Source: Prevotella ihumii (lineage in GTDB: Bacteria; Bacteroidota; Bacteroidia; Bacteroidales; Bacteroidaceae). From it: 35,202 nucleotides of DNA. The notes under the pieces were generated by a model, which made no database searches, was not told the DNA's origin, and saw nothing but the letters and a program-made list of their open reading frames with translations. The position numbers were made by a program, and so were the translations under genes. Shown here piece by piece: positions 6,971 to 14,615 of this stretch (the first letter of the stretch is position 1; each line of letters opens with the position of its first letter). The stretch covers positions 978,339-1,013,540 of the forward strand of contig NZ_LT706987.1 in NCBI RefSeq assembly GCF_900155655.1, given 5' to 3'.

Positions 6971-7870
6971 ATGACAAAGAGAAATTTTGGAAAAGATTAC
7001 AAGACTCCACGAGAACTTGTAACCTTATTGGAAAATCGTGGATTGATAATTAATGATAGGCAAAAGGCTCAATTGTATTTGGAGAGCATTGGCTATTATC
7101 GATTGTCTGCGTATATGCATCCTTTGTTGAAGACTCCAAAGATTCTTCATCTGTATAAGGAAGGTGCTACATTTAACAAAGTGATGATGCTTTATCGCTT
7201 TGACAAAAAGTTGCGCTTACTCCTTTTTAACGAGATTGAGAAGATCGAAATTGCTGTAAGAGAAGCCGTAATGAATATGACGGCTGAACGGACTGGTGAT
7301 ATATATTGGCTTACAAATTCTGCACATTTTCGTGATCAGTCCATTTTCGTCAATAGTATGGCAATGTTGTCGAAGGAGTATGAACGTTCTACTGAAGACT
7401 TTATAGAACACTTCAAAAGAACATATACAGAACCTTTTCCACCAGCATGGATTCTTGGTGAACTTCTCCCAATGGGTAGCGTGAATATGTACTACAGGAA
7501 CTTGAAAGATAAAGGACTCAAAAAGCAGATCGCCAAGCGTTTCTGCCTTCATGCTCCAGTGTTTGAGTCTTGGCTTTCTGTGCTTACGCTTACTCGCAAC
7601 GCTTGTTGTCATCACGCTCGTGTTTGGAACAAAGTCAACAAGATTATTCCAAATGATATGAGAGGCATGACTCGTCCTTGGATTACTATTCCTGCGGACA
7701 AGCGAAGAATCTATTATAACATGTGCATCATCAAGTATTTCCTTGACATCATCTCTCCCAACAATGACATGCTTGACAAAATGCACAATTTGTTCAGCAA
7801 GTTTCCAGAGATAGACCTGGCAGCTCTTGGATTCCCTGTGGGTTGGGAAAATGAACCTCTGTGGCAATAA
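6971..7870 (+). CDS. Abi_2 (AbiD/AbiF-like) HEPN-type abortive infection protein
   Basis: The 299-residue protein fits the Abi_2 family in length and sequence: an N-terminal segment with LLENRGLIINDRQKAQLYLE and IGYYRLSAY, a central FDKKLRLLLFNEIEKIEIAVRE helix typical of HEPN folds, and the signature TRNACCHHARVWN. The Arg-Asn followed by His-His-x-Arg corresponds to the HEPN RNase motif (R-x4-6-H), so RNA cleavage during phage infection is likely. It is transcribed away from the helicase operon, alone, from its own promoter and behind a short terminated leader. The catalytic residues look intact, so the gene is probably functional. Family membership is strong; the trigger is unknown. Confidence 0.88.
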   Translation: MTKRNFGKDYKTPRELVTLLENRGLIINDRQKAQLYLESIGYYRLSAYMHPLLKTPKILHLYKEGATFNKVMMLYRFDKKLRLLLFNEIEKIEIAVREAVMNMTAERTGDIYWLTNSAHFRDQSIFVNSMAMLSKEYERSTEDFIEHFKRTYTEPFPPAWILGELLPMGSVNMYYRNLKDKGLKKQIAKRFCLHAPVFESWLSVLTLTRNACCHHARVWNKVNKIIPNDMRGMTRPWITIPADKRRIYYNMCIIKYFLDIISPNNDMLDKMHNLFSKFPEIDLAALGFPVGWENEPLWQ

Positions 7871-8005
7871 AAGACATATGAAGAGACTGTTAACCACCCC
7901 ACATCACCCATATTTTCTGCAATTTTGATGTGATTGAAAGTTAAATACATTAAATCTTCACCTTTTCGTATCTAAACAGAATCCACATAGCCACTTTTCT
8001 ACCGT

Positions 8006-8797
8006 TTAGAGCGTATAACACTGATAATCAACTAATAATAGATACATCCCTTCACGTAGCAGACACACGTCATCCTCTGGATTCAGATAAATATACTCCG
8101 TTTTAATAGTACGCCAGAAGCACTCAATCCATATGTTATCCTTGCATCTGCCACGTCCATCCATGCTGATGGTTATACCTAAATCCTCGCAGGTAGATGT
8201 CCATTCCTCGTTGGTGTACTGGCTGCCCTGATCAGAGTTGATGATTTCTGGATTTCCGTAAGCATTGACAGCCGTATGCAGCACCTCTATGCTATTGGCC
8301 TTTTCAAGAGTGTTATGCAGTCCCCAGGCCATAATACAGCGACTGTAGACATCAATGATAGCCGTAAGATACATAAAGCCCTTCCTCATAGGAATATAGG
8401 TGATGTCTATACTCCACACGTGATTTGGATGGTTTATGTCCAAATGTCGCAAGAGGTAAGGCTTCTTGTATATTGTGGAGCCTGGTTTAGAAAGTGATTT
8501 CTTAGGATAGATGGGAGTTATACTCATCTTGTGCATCAAACGTCGAACACGTTTCGGTCCAACCGCAAATCCGAGCAATACTAATGCATCACACATACCA
8601 ATCACCCCCTTGGAGGGATGCTCAGTATGCTGGCGATCTATTTCGCTCATAACCTTGATATTTTCTTCGTTCTCACCCTTGAGCTCGTAGTAGAATGTAC
8701 CTTTGCTGATACCAAGGACTTCGAGCTGGGCGTTGAGACTAAGTTTACTGTCAGGGGAAACTAATCGTCTTCGGGCATCGGTATCCCCAATGCTTTT
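8006..8797 (-). pseudogene. IS3 family transposase OrfB, C-terminus missing
   Basis: The integrase core is clear: HPNHVWSIDITYIPM carries the first Asp, INSDQGSQYTNEEW the second, and the segment DNIWIECFWRTIKTEYIY the Glu. OrfB lies in the -1 frame relative to OrfA, and the frame is open back through VSPDSKLSLNAQLEVLG to before the OrfA stop at 8761. It would be made by programmed -1 frameshifting; an AAAAG run at 8793-8797 is a candidate site. After MYLLLVDYQCYTL the protein stops where other IS3 transposases continue with about 20-30 more residues, and no matching terminal repeat lies beyond. The 3' end of the element is therefore lost and the copy should be immobile. Confidence 0.8.
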
Positions 8798-9075
8798 GAT
8801 GCCCTCTTCGCAAAATCCAGCTTCATCTCCAACTCGCCTATCTTACGTAAGTGGCGGTCACGCTCTGCCTGAATATCTTTCTCTGTGCGCTCTGTACTGC
8901 CACCGAATGCCGCTGCCGCATTCTTAAGAAACTCAGCCTTCCAACGACTGATCTGAGCTTGCGATAACTCATACTTGGTTGATAACTCGCTTAACGTCGA
9001 TTGCTCTTTAAGCGCATCGATCGCAACCTGGGCCTTAAACTCGGCCGTGTGCTTTCTTCTTGTTGACTTTCCCAT
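8761..9075 (-). CDS. IS3 family transposase OrfA (helix-turn-helix)
   Basis: The 104-residue protein has the transposase_8-type DNA-binding domain (RKHTAEFKAQVAIDAL, then LSELSTKYELSQAQISRWKAE) followed by a leucine-rich coiled segment (EKDIQAERDRHLRKIGELE). It overlaps the OrfB frame and would be fused to it by frameshifting. A TAACTTTG -10-like box (9084-9091) lies just upstream. OrfA itself looks intact, but the element has lost its far end. Confidence 0.85.
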   Translation of the reverse strand: MGKSTRRKHTAEFKAQVAIDALKEQSTLSELSTKYELSQAQISRWKAEFLKNAAAAFGGSTERTEKDIQAERDRHLRKIGELEMKLDFAKRASKALGIPMPEDD

Positions 9076-9144
9076 TTCGTGTGCAAAGTTACTAATTTAA
9101 TATTTGACTTATGCACTGGTTCGGAAATTTGGCAGTAATATACA

Positions 9145-9346
9145 TTAACCCCGAATTGCTCATTAGACCAGTTTAGGTGCTTACTTTATTATTTTTGAAA
9201 CTTATGAGATGTCTTTTGGATTATTTTGAGATTTATTTTACCTATATCTGCAGTCACATAGCCCGCTATGCTCCTTTGATATATGCAAAATAAATCTCAA
9301 AATAATCGTAAAATACATTCTCATTCTAACGACCGATTTGGGATAA
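9145..9346. repeat. 202-bp palindromic intergenic repeat, copy A
   Basis: The copy starts TTAACCCCGAATTGCTCATTAG and its far end reads CTAACGACCGATTTGGGATAA, which are imperfect inverted ends. Inside, 21-bp arms at 9219-9239 and 9287-9307 pair perfectly, and the centre holds CATAGC-CC-GCTATG (9258-9271). The left 120 bases recur in inverted orientation at 25281-25401. No protein is encoded. The spacer from here to the DUF389 gene (9347-9604) holds a -10-like TATCTTTG at 9416-9423 and a weak minus-strand frame that looks like repeat sequence. Confidence 0.7.
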
Positions 9347-9604
9347 TGTGGAGTCAAATTGCTCCATAACCCGAAAATAATCCCCAAAAGGAGTGAGTCT
9401 CTCAGATTTAATTTGTATCTTTGCTATGTCTATCGTCGGATTCTCTTGTTTTTTTGCAACACTAAGATAAGTGAAAATTCTGATATGGCAAAATCCTGAG
9501 CCGCTCGGCTCTGCCGCTTGCCAAAGCAAGAGCTTTTTGTTGCTCAGGTACTTAAAAATTTTAATTTATAATAGTGTTGCGGAATTAAGGGTTTATAATG
9601 CGAA

Positions 9605-10978
9605 ATGATAAATAACGAACGTGATACTATGCAATTTATGAAAGAAAACAAACAAGAGTTATGGGTGGTAATAAAAGGGTATTTCAACGCTTTGCCCGAT
9701 AAGGAGGACGAGCAAGAGACAATCAAGTCGATTAGTAGTGATGCTGTATTTCACGGAGCAAAACTTTGGGTACTTGTCTTTGCAATCTTTATTGCTTCAT
9801 TGGGTTTAAATGTCAATTCAACAGCTGTAATTATTGGTGCAATGCTTATCTCTCCTCTTATGGGGCCAATTATTGGAATGGGGTTAGGAATTGGCATTAG
9901 CGACCTTCGACTACTGCACCGCTCGTTTAAGAACTATTTGATAGCCACCTTGATAAGTGTGCTTACAGCTACATTTTATTTTCTTTTAACACCTTTAACC
10001 GCTGCACAATCAGAGCTTTTAGCCCGCACTTCCCCTACCCTATACGATGTGTTTATCGCTCTGATTGGTGGTGCAGCAGGTTTCCTTGCCATCGCTACCA
10101 AGGGTAAAGGTAATGTTATTCCAGGTGTAGCCATTGCCACTGCTCTGATGCCACCACTTTGTACAGCAGGATATGGGCTTGCTATGGGGCAACTTTCTTA
10201 TTTCTTAGGTGCTTTTTATTTGTTTTTTATCAATACCGTATTTATTTGTCTTTCAACATTTATAGGTGTACGAATGCTTAGATTTAAGCAAAAAAAGTTT
10301 GTCGAACCTGTCCAACTGCAAAAGGTAAAACGATACATCATTGCAATTGTTGTAATTACAATGCTGCCAGCAACTTATATGACAATACAAATTATAAAGA
10401 AGAGCGTGCGAGAAAATAATGTGAGAAAGTTTGTTAAGAACGAGATGAGTTTCAAGGGCACACACATCATCTCTCAAAGTATCAACGAAAAGAATATTAA
10501 TATTGTGGCTGTGGGAAGGGCAATTACCTCGTCCGACATATCAAGATTGAAAAAGGGTTTAAAAAACTATCAACTTGACGATTACAAGCTCAATATCATA
10601 CAAGGAGCAATGTCTGACAGCACATTAATCAATAATTTGATGCGTAATGGTACGGCTTCAAACGAATTAACCAACAAGCAATTGATGGAGCAAGCAACAC
10701 AAATCCAAGAGTTAGAACGCCAAGTTGAAGCATACACCCGATATAGCAGTTTAAGTCAAGGCATACGCAAAGAGGTAACTTCGCTTTGGCCTTCAATTAC
10801 TAAGATTGCAATTGCACCAATACACGAGGCACGAACAGACACTGCTGTAACCAAACGCTATGTCATCGCCATAGTAGGCAGCAAAAGTCCGATAGAGCAC
10901 GCCGACCAATTGCGAATGCAACGATGGTTGAAAGAACGTGCAAAAGCTGATAGCTTGCGCCTTATCGTAACACCTTAA
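9605..10978 (+). CDS. DUF389 family integral membrane protein
   Basis: The 457-residue protein belongs to the DUF389 membrane family (conserved GAMLISPLMGPIIGMGLG and IALIGGAAGFLAIATKGKG, then GVAIATALMPPLCTAGYG). About six hydrophobic segments lie between residues 54 and 265. A soluble C-terminal half (about 270-457) includes a coiled-coil-like stretch ELTNKQLMEQATQIQELE. The molecular function of the family is not established; a transport or membrane-stress role is only a guess. The first ATG (9605) is used; a second at 9629 would remove eight residues. The gene stands alone, with a bidirectional terminator after it. Confidence 0.85.
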   Translation: MINNERDTMQFMKENKQELWVVIKGYFNALPDKEDEQETIKSISSDAVFHGAKLWVLVFAIFIASLGLNVNSTAVIIGAMLISPLMGPIIGMGLGIGISDLRLLHRSFKNYLIATLISVLTATFYFLLTPLTAAQSELLARTSPTLYDVFIALIGGAAGFLAIATKGKGNVIPGVAIATALMPPLCTAGYGLAMGQLSYFLGAFYLFFINTVFICLSTFIGVRMLRFKQKKFVEPVQLQKVKRYIIAIVVITMLPATYMTIQIIKKSVRENNVRKFVKNEMSFKGTHIISQSINEKNINIVAVGRAITSSDISRLKKGLKNYQLDDYKLNIIQGAMSDSTLINNLMRNGTASNELTNKQLMEQATQIQELERQVEAYTRYSSLSQGIRKEVTSLWPSITKIAIAPIHEARTDTAVTKRYVIAIVGSKSPIEHADQLRMQRWLKERAKADSLRLIVTP

Positions 10979-10984
10979 AACGAT

Positions 10985-11023
10985 TAAGCCATTAGTAATC
11001 AATTTCTGAATACTAATGGCTTA
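10985..11023. terminator. Bidirectional terminator between convergent genes
   Basis: TAAGCCATTAGTA pairs perfectly with TACTAATGGCTTA around a 13-base loop, followed by TTCTTTT on the plus strand. It serves DUF389 from the left and the barrel gene from the right. Confidence 0.75.
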
Positions 11024-11043
11024 TTCTTTTACATTCCAAGCAA

Positions 11044-11898
11044 TTATCTCACAGGATAATCGTATCTCCTTGCATTATAAATCGAATTGCGTTGTGATGG
11101 CATGTGGTCAAATTCCATCTGAATGGTGAGCGAATTTTGATTGTTTTCACCCCATTGATAAGTCACCCCACCTCCAATTCTATCCATAAAGCGATTTGCT
11201 TCATAGCCTATTGCGGTATAAGGCGAATAGCCATAATAAGGCGAATAGCCATAATACATTGGCATATAGCCCATTCCATAACCACCCCAACCATTGCCGT
11301 GTGTGCCATAAGCCATCGCCCAAGGCGTGATATTATCAGAAGTAAAGGCTTTTTGGACAAATGCGTATGCACTCCAATGCTCGTTAAAACGATAACCTAA
11401 GAGCGCATTTATACCTGCAGAAGTGTAGTTTGAGCCGCCATACGTGATGTTGTTAAAATAACCACCAATGGCCAATGTAGCTTTCTTTGAGAGATTGCTA
11501 ACATACATAACCGACACATCTTCTGAGAAGCCAACTCCGTGTCCATAGCCATCACCAAAGTTAGCAAATACCGATGTACCAACATTTACGTTCAGTCCCT
11601 TATGCAGTCTCCATCGTGAAGGTCCCCAACCCCAATAAGGAAATATCACATCTGTATTGGTAACAGTTTGTCCATTTTCATCTACAAAAGGGAGGTTGGT
11701 GTCTATTTGATATTGTTCAGCTTGTTCTTCAGCCAAACGGCGTGCATACGCTTTTTCAGCCTCTGTTGCCTTGCGCACCCCTTGGAGTCGAGTCGACTCA
11801 ATAGGTTCTATCTTTGATGTATCAGCAGTTAATACCTCTTGCGCACACATTGGTATGCTCAAAAATACTACTGCCATAATAATAAATATCTTCTTCAT
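11044..11898 (-). CDS. Secreted outer-membrane beta-barrel-like protein with Tyr/Gly/Pro repeat
   Basis: I start this at the ATG at 11896-11898 because it gives a clean signal peptide (MKKIFIIMAVVFLSIPMCAQ) of 20 residues. The longer upstream frame passes through the promoter. The mature part of about 264 residues has a charged helical segment (ATEAEKAYARRLAEEQAEQY), then alternating strands typical of small outer-membrane barrels (LHKGLNVNVGTSVFANFGDG and SLTIQMEFDHMPSQR). A flexible patch repeats YGYSPY and is rich in Gly, Met and Trp. No catalytic motif is visible and no specific family is recognised. Confidence 0.7.
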   Translation of the reverse strand: MKKIFIIMAVVFLSIPMCAQEVLTADTSKIEPIESTRLQGVRKATEAEKAYARRLAEEQAEQYQIDTNLPFVDENGQTVTNTDVIFPYWGWGPSRWRLHKGLNVNVGTSVFANFGDGYGHGVGFSEDVSVMYVSNLSKKATLAIGGYFNNITYGGSNYTSAGINALLGYRFNEHWSAYAFVQKAFTSDNITPWAMAYGTHGNGWGGYGMGYMPMYYGYSPYYGYSPYTAIGYEANRFMDRIGGGVTYQWGENNQNSLTIQMEFDHMPSQRNSIYNARRYDYPVR

Positions 11899-11937
11899 AT
11901 TCTGAATATTAGAGGTTTGCGAAAACTTCTTTAGTTG

Positions 11938-11968
11938 CAAAGATAACAAACGCCGTCCAAACAGCAAA
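11938..11968 (-). promoter_or_regulatory. Promoter of the barrel gene
   Basis: On the minus strand TTTG (11965-11968), a 19-base spacer and TATCTTTG (11938-11945) match the Bacteroidota consensus exactly. It lies 40 bases upstream of the chosen ATG and inside the longer frame, which supports the shorter start. Confidence 0.75.
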
Positions 11969-12134
11969 GAGATTTTAGAAAAATAAAGCCTATCCTCACT
12001 TATCTTCATATTTATTTGCAATTCAGGTATAGTGAATACACATATTGTTTTTCGTTTTCGATTAGCGTGTTATATATTTTATTTGCTAAATTCAAATACT
12101 TTATAAAAACTATCTACCGTAAAGAAAAAAGCTG

Positions 12135-12142
12135 TAACTTTG
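12135..12142 (+). promoter_or_regulatory. -10-like box upstream of apbE
   Basis: TAACTTTG matches TAnnTTTG and lies 141 bases before the apbE start, but no TTTG sits at the expected distance upstream. The rest of the 384-base divergent spacer (11899-12282) is AT-rich with no gene. Confidence 0.4.
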
Positions 12143-12282
12143 CAAAATATTAGCAGAGTGCGTATAGATATAATCTATTGATATATAACGCTTTAAAGTA
12201 GAATTTCACTACTTCTTTCGTTATATTCATTAACATCTATCAATCATTCTACATACATTGAGTTAGTAAAAAGATATAAGTT

Positions 12283-13308
12283 ATGAATTTTAAGTCAAAT
12301 AAAAAGTTATTATGGCAGTTGCCTTTCTTGCTTGTGCTAATCGTTGGAACTATCTTTATTGTAAAGCAACAACGGGATATGCCTTATCAGCACAACGAGG
12401 GATTTGTATTCGGAACGGTTTATCACATTACCTATCAAAGCGATAAAGACTTACAAAAAGAAATAGAAGCCGAACTGCAAAAGGTAGACAATTCGCTGTC
12501 AACCTTTAATAAAACATCAGTTATTTCTAAGGTCAATACCAATCAAGTTGTAGAATTGGACGATATGTTTATTGAAGTTTTTAACAAAGCAAAAGCCATC
12601 TCAAAAGAGACCGATGGATCATTCGACATCACTGTTGCACCATTGGTAAACTTATGGGGCTTTGGTTTCAAACAAGGCAAGACTCCTTCTAAATATACCA
12701 TTGATAGCTTAAAGCAAATCGTTGGATATGAGAAAGTTACCCTCTTATCCAAGAATATTAAAAAGAAAGACAGACGCATTATGATAGATTGCTCTGCAAT
12801 TGCTAAGGGGTATGGTTCAGATGTTGTAGCTCGATTTTTAAAGAATAATGACATCAAGAACTTTATGATTGAGATTGGTGGCGAAATCGTTGTCAGTGGA
12901 AACAGCGACAATCGTGTTCCGTGGAAAATAGGTGTAAACAAGCCAGTTGAGGACAGCACCAAAACCAACAACGAAATACAAACTGTACTCAACATAACCA
13001 ATAAGGCTATGGCAACAAGCGGCAACTATCGCAACTTCTATTATAAAGGAGGCAAAAAGTATGCACACACTATCGACCCTAAAACGGGTTATCCTGTTCA
13101 ACATTCGTTGCTATCGGCTACAGTTTTAGCCCCCGATTGTGCAACAGCAGATGCCTATGCTACATCGTTTATGGTAATGGGTATGGAAAAGGCAAAACAA
13201 GTGTTAGAAAAGCACAAAGAGTTATGGGCTTACTTCATCTATACCGATACAAAGGGAAAACTACAAGTGTGGTATAGTCCAGAGTTAGAAAAGAAAATTA
13301 TGAACTAA
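12283..13308 (+). CDS. apbE: FAD:protein FMN transferase ApbE
   Basis: ApbE links FMN covalently to Thr residues of partner proteins such as NqrB/NqrC or RnfG subunits, using FAD and Mg2+ on the outer side of the cytoplasmic membrane. The family motifs are present: STFNKTSVISKVN near the N-terminus, DITVAPLVNLWGFG, the DCSAIAKGYGSD loop, IEIGGEI, ATSGNYRNFY, HTIDPKTGYP, and ADAYATSFMVMG. An N-terminal hydrophobic segment (about residues 9-27) without a lipobox Cys should anchor or export it. The length (341) is normal. No flavinylated partner gene is present in this window. Confidence 0.93.
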   Translation: MNFKSNKKLLWQLPFLLVLIVGTIFIVKQQRDMPYQHNEGFVFGTVYHITYQSDKDLQKEIEAELQKVDNSLSTFNKTSVISKVNTNQVVELDDMFIEVFNKAKAISKETDGSFDITVAPLVNLWGFGFKQGKTPSKYTIDSLKQIVGYEKVTLLSKNIKKKDRRIMIDCSAIAKGYGSDVVARFLKNNDIKNFMIEIGGEIVVSGNSDNRVPWKIGVNKPVEDSTKTNNEIQTVLNITNKAMATSGNYRNFYYKGGKKYAHTIDPKTGYPVQHSLLSATVLAPDCATADAYATSFMVMGMEKAKQVLEKHKELWAYFIYTDTKGKLQVWYSPELEKKIMN

Positions 13309-13317
13309 GTATTTATG

Positions 13318-13354
13318 GGTAGTCTGCTGTACAACTAAATCATAACAGACTACC
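13318..13354 (+). terminator. Dyad after apbE (weak terminator)
   Basis: GGTAGTCTG pairs with CAGACTACC around a 19-base loop. No T-run follows on the plus strand, so it may be a weak terminator or an operator for the regulator gene 60 bases downstream. Confidence 0.35.
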
Positions 13355-13414
13355 TATAACCATTTTAACAGAATAACAGCTAACCCTATTTTGATAAATC
13401 TTTTAAGGTAAGAT

Positions 13415-14074
13415 ATGTTGCAGTTTTATGATACGCTTTTAGAACTTCCAATGTTTATTGGCATTGGTCGCAGCGACTTATCCGAAATTGTTAGCACAAC
13501 CAAGTTCGACTTTTTAAAGTTAAACCCCAACGAACTACTACTGTCCGAAAGTGATAAAGCAAACAAACTCTATATATTGATAGATGGTATTCTGTGGGTT
13601 AAAAGCAAGGCAGACGACCATTCCTACGAACTTATAGAAGAGGTGACTGCCCCCACTGCTATACAACCCGAACGCATCTTTGGTTTAACGCAATACCATT
13701 CTAAAACTTATGTTGCTAAAAACGAGTGCAACCTTCTATCATTAGACAAGCAAGAAGTACTCCGCTTGTCGGCTACATATCTTATTTTCAGATTAAACTA
13801 TTTCAATATGATTTGCACGCAAGCACAACGTGGAAGTCGTTTTTTATGGCTAAAACAACCGCAAGACATCCGTGCAAAGTTCGTCAGTTTTGTTAGAAAC
13901 CATTGTGAAAAGCCTGCTGGTCAAAAGGTTTTAAACATCAAAATGCAAAAGTTGGCAGACAACCTCCACGAAAGTAGGCTCAATGTTTCGCATCTATTAA
14001 ATGCGTTGAACGACCAAGGACTGATCCAAATATCACGAAGCAAAATCGTTATACCTGCATTAGAAAAACTTTAA
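13415..14074 (+). CDS. Crp/Fnr family transcriptional regulator
   Basis: The 219-residue protein has the Crp/Fnr layout. Residues about 10-120 form a cyclic-nucleotide-binding-like barrel (FLKLNPNELLLSESDKANKL, then YILIDGILWVKSKADDHSYE). A dimerisation helix follows, then a C-terminal winged helix (MQKLADNLHESRLNVSHLLN as the recognition helix-turn-helix). The Arg/Ser pair that binds cAMP in CRP is not evident, and there is no Fnr-type N-terminal Cys cluster, so the ligand is unknown. It lies 106 bases after apbE on the same strand, but target genes cannot be named. Confidence 0.8.
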   Translation: MLQFYDTLLELPMFIGIGRSDLSEIVSTTKFDFLKLNPNELLLSESDKANKLYILIDGILWVKSKADDHSYELIEEVTAPTAIQPERIFGLTQYHSKTYVAKNECNLLSLDKQEVLRLSATYLIFRLNYFNMICTQAQRGSRFLWLKQPQDIRAKFVSFVRNHCEKPAGQKVLNIKMQKLADNLHESRLNVSHLLNALNDQGLIQISRSKIVIPALEKL

Positions 14075-14239
14075 CTACAACGTTTTTGATCCGTATCTGT
14101 ATGTTCTATTAAGAAAACTCACAATAACTTTAACTATGCCCTCTTGAAACCTACCACAAGAACTTATTAATGGACTAAATTAATAAAAAAGTTAATACAT
14201 AACAATTTAGATCTATACGCTGAAATAAAGACAAAATAA

Positions 14240-14284
14240 GACAAAAAGACATCTCATAAATTTTAATAATAAATGAGATAAATC
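14240..14284. repeat. Split half of an older intergenic repeat
   Basis: The sequence AAAAAGACATCTCATAAATT is the same module found in the other repeat copies. It resumes after the 202-bp element as ACTGGTCTAATGCTCGATTT (14487-14510), so the older repeat is interrupted. The bases between the regulator stop (14074) and 14240 hold nothing recognisable. Confidence 0.55.
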
Positions 14285-14486
14285 TTAAACCCAAATTGGT
14301 CGTTAGCCCGCAAAGGCTTTTTAAAGCGTTTAGATGTTATGCTTTTCTTCGTCTTTGCACCTTATTTTGGTTCTTTTCGTTTGTTTTTTCAGTTGTTTAG
14401 CTCGCTAAACGTCTTCAAAAACAACCAAAAATAGCTCAAAATAAGCGCGCAAATCTCGAAGAAATCTAACGACCGATTTGGGTTAA
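14285..14486. repeat. 202-bp palindromic intergenic repeat, copy C, nested in another repeat
   Basis: The left end reads AAACCCAAATTGGTCGTTAG and the right end CTAACGACCGATTTGGGTT, near-perfect terminal inverted repeats flanked by TTAA. The interior is a long imperfect palindrome centred on GTTTAGC-TC-GCTAAAC (14395-14410). It is the same length as copy A although most of the interior differs. It encodes no protein and resembles a miniature inverted-repeat element. Confidence 0.7.
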
Positions 14487-14530
14487 ACTGGTCTAATGCT
14501 CGATTTGGGTTAAAATGTAGGGATAAACAA

Positions 14531-14570
14531 AGCGCAACCTTGCATACGATATGAATTGCAAGATTGCGCT
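14531..14570 (-). terminator. Terminator of the ABC-F/M13 operon
   Basis: AGCGCAACCTTGCA and TGCAAGATTGCGCT form a 14-bp stem with one C-A mismatch (C538/A563) and a 12-base loop. On the minus strand it lies 46 bases past the peptidase stop and is followed by TTGTTT. Confidence 0.75.
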
Positions 14571-14615
14571 TATTTTATTATCAAGCTTTATAATCTAAAA
14601 CTGAGCTTTTGGAGC

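Noticed and set aside
7217..7897. 226-codon frame antisense to the Abi gene
   Set aside because: The Abi_2 frame has clear family motifs, while the antisense frame has none and follows from the codon use of the real gene.
9326..9529. 67-codon minus-strand frame ending MEQFDSTLSQIGR
   Set aside because: Its last codons are the conserved end of repeat copy A, so it looks like repeat-derived noise.
11899..12021. N-terminal extension of the barrel protein to 325 residues
   Set aside because: It would hide the signal peptide inside the protein, and the consensus promoter lies within the extension.
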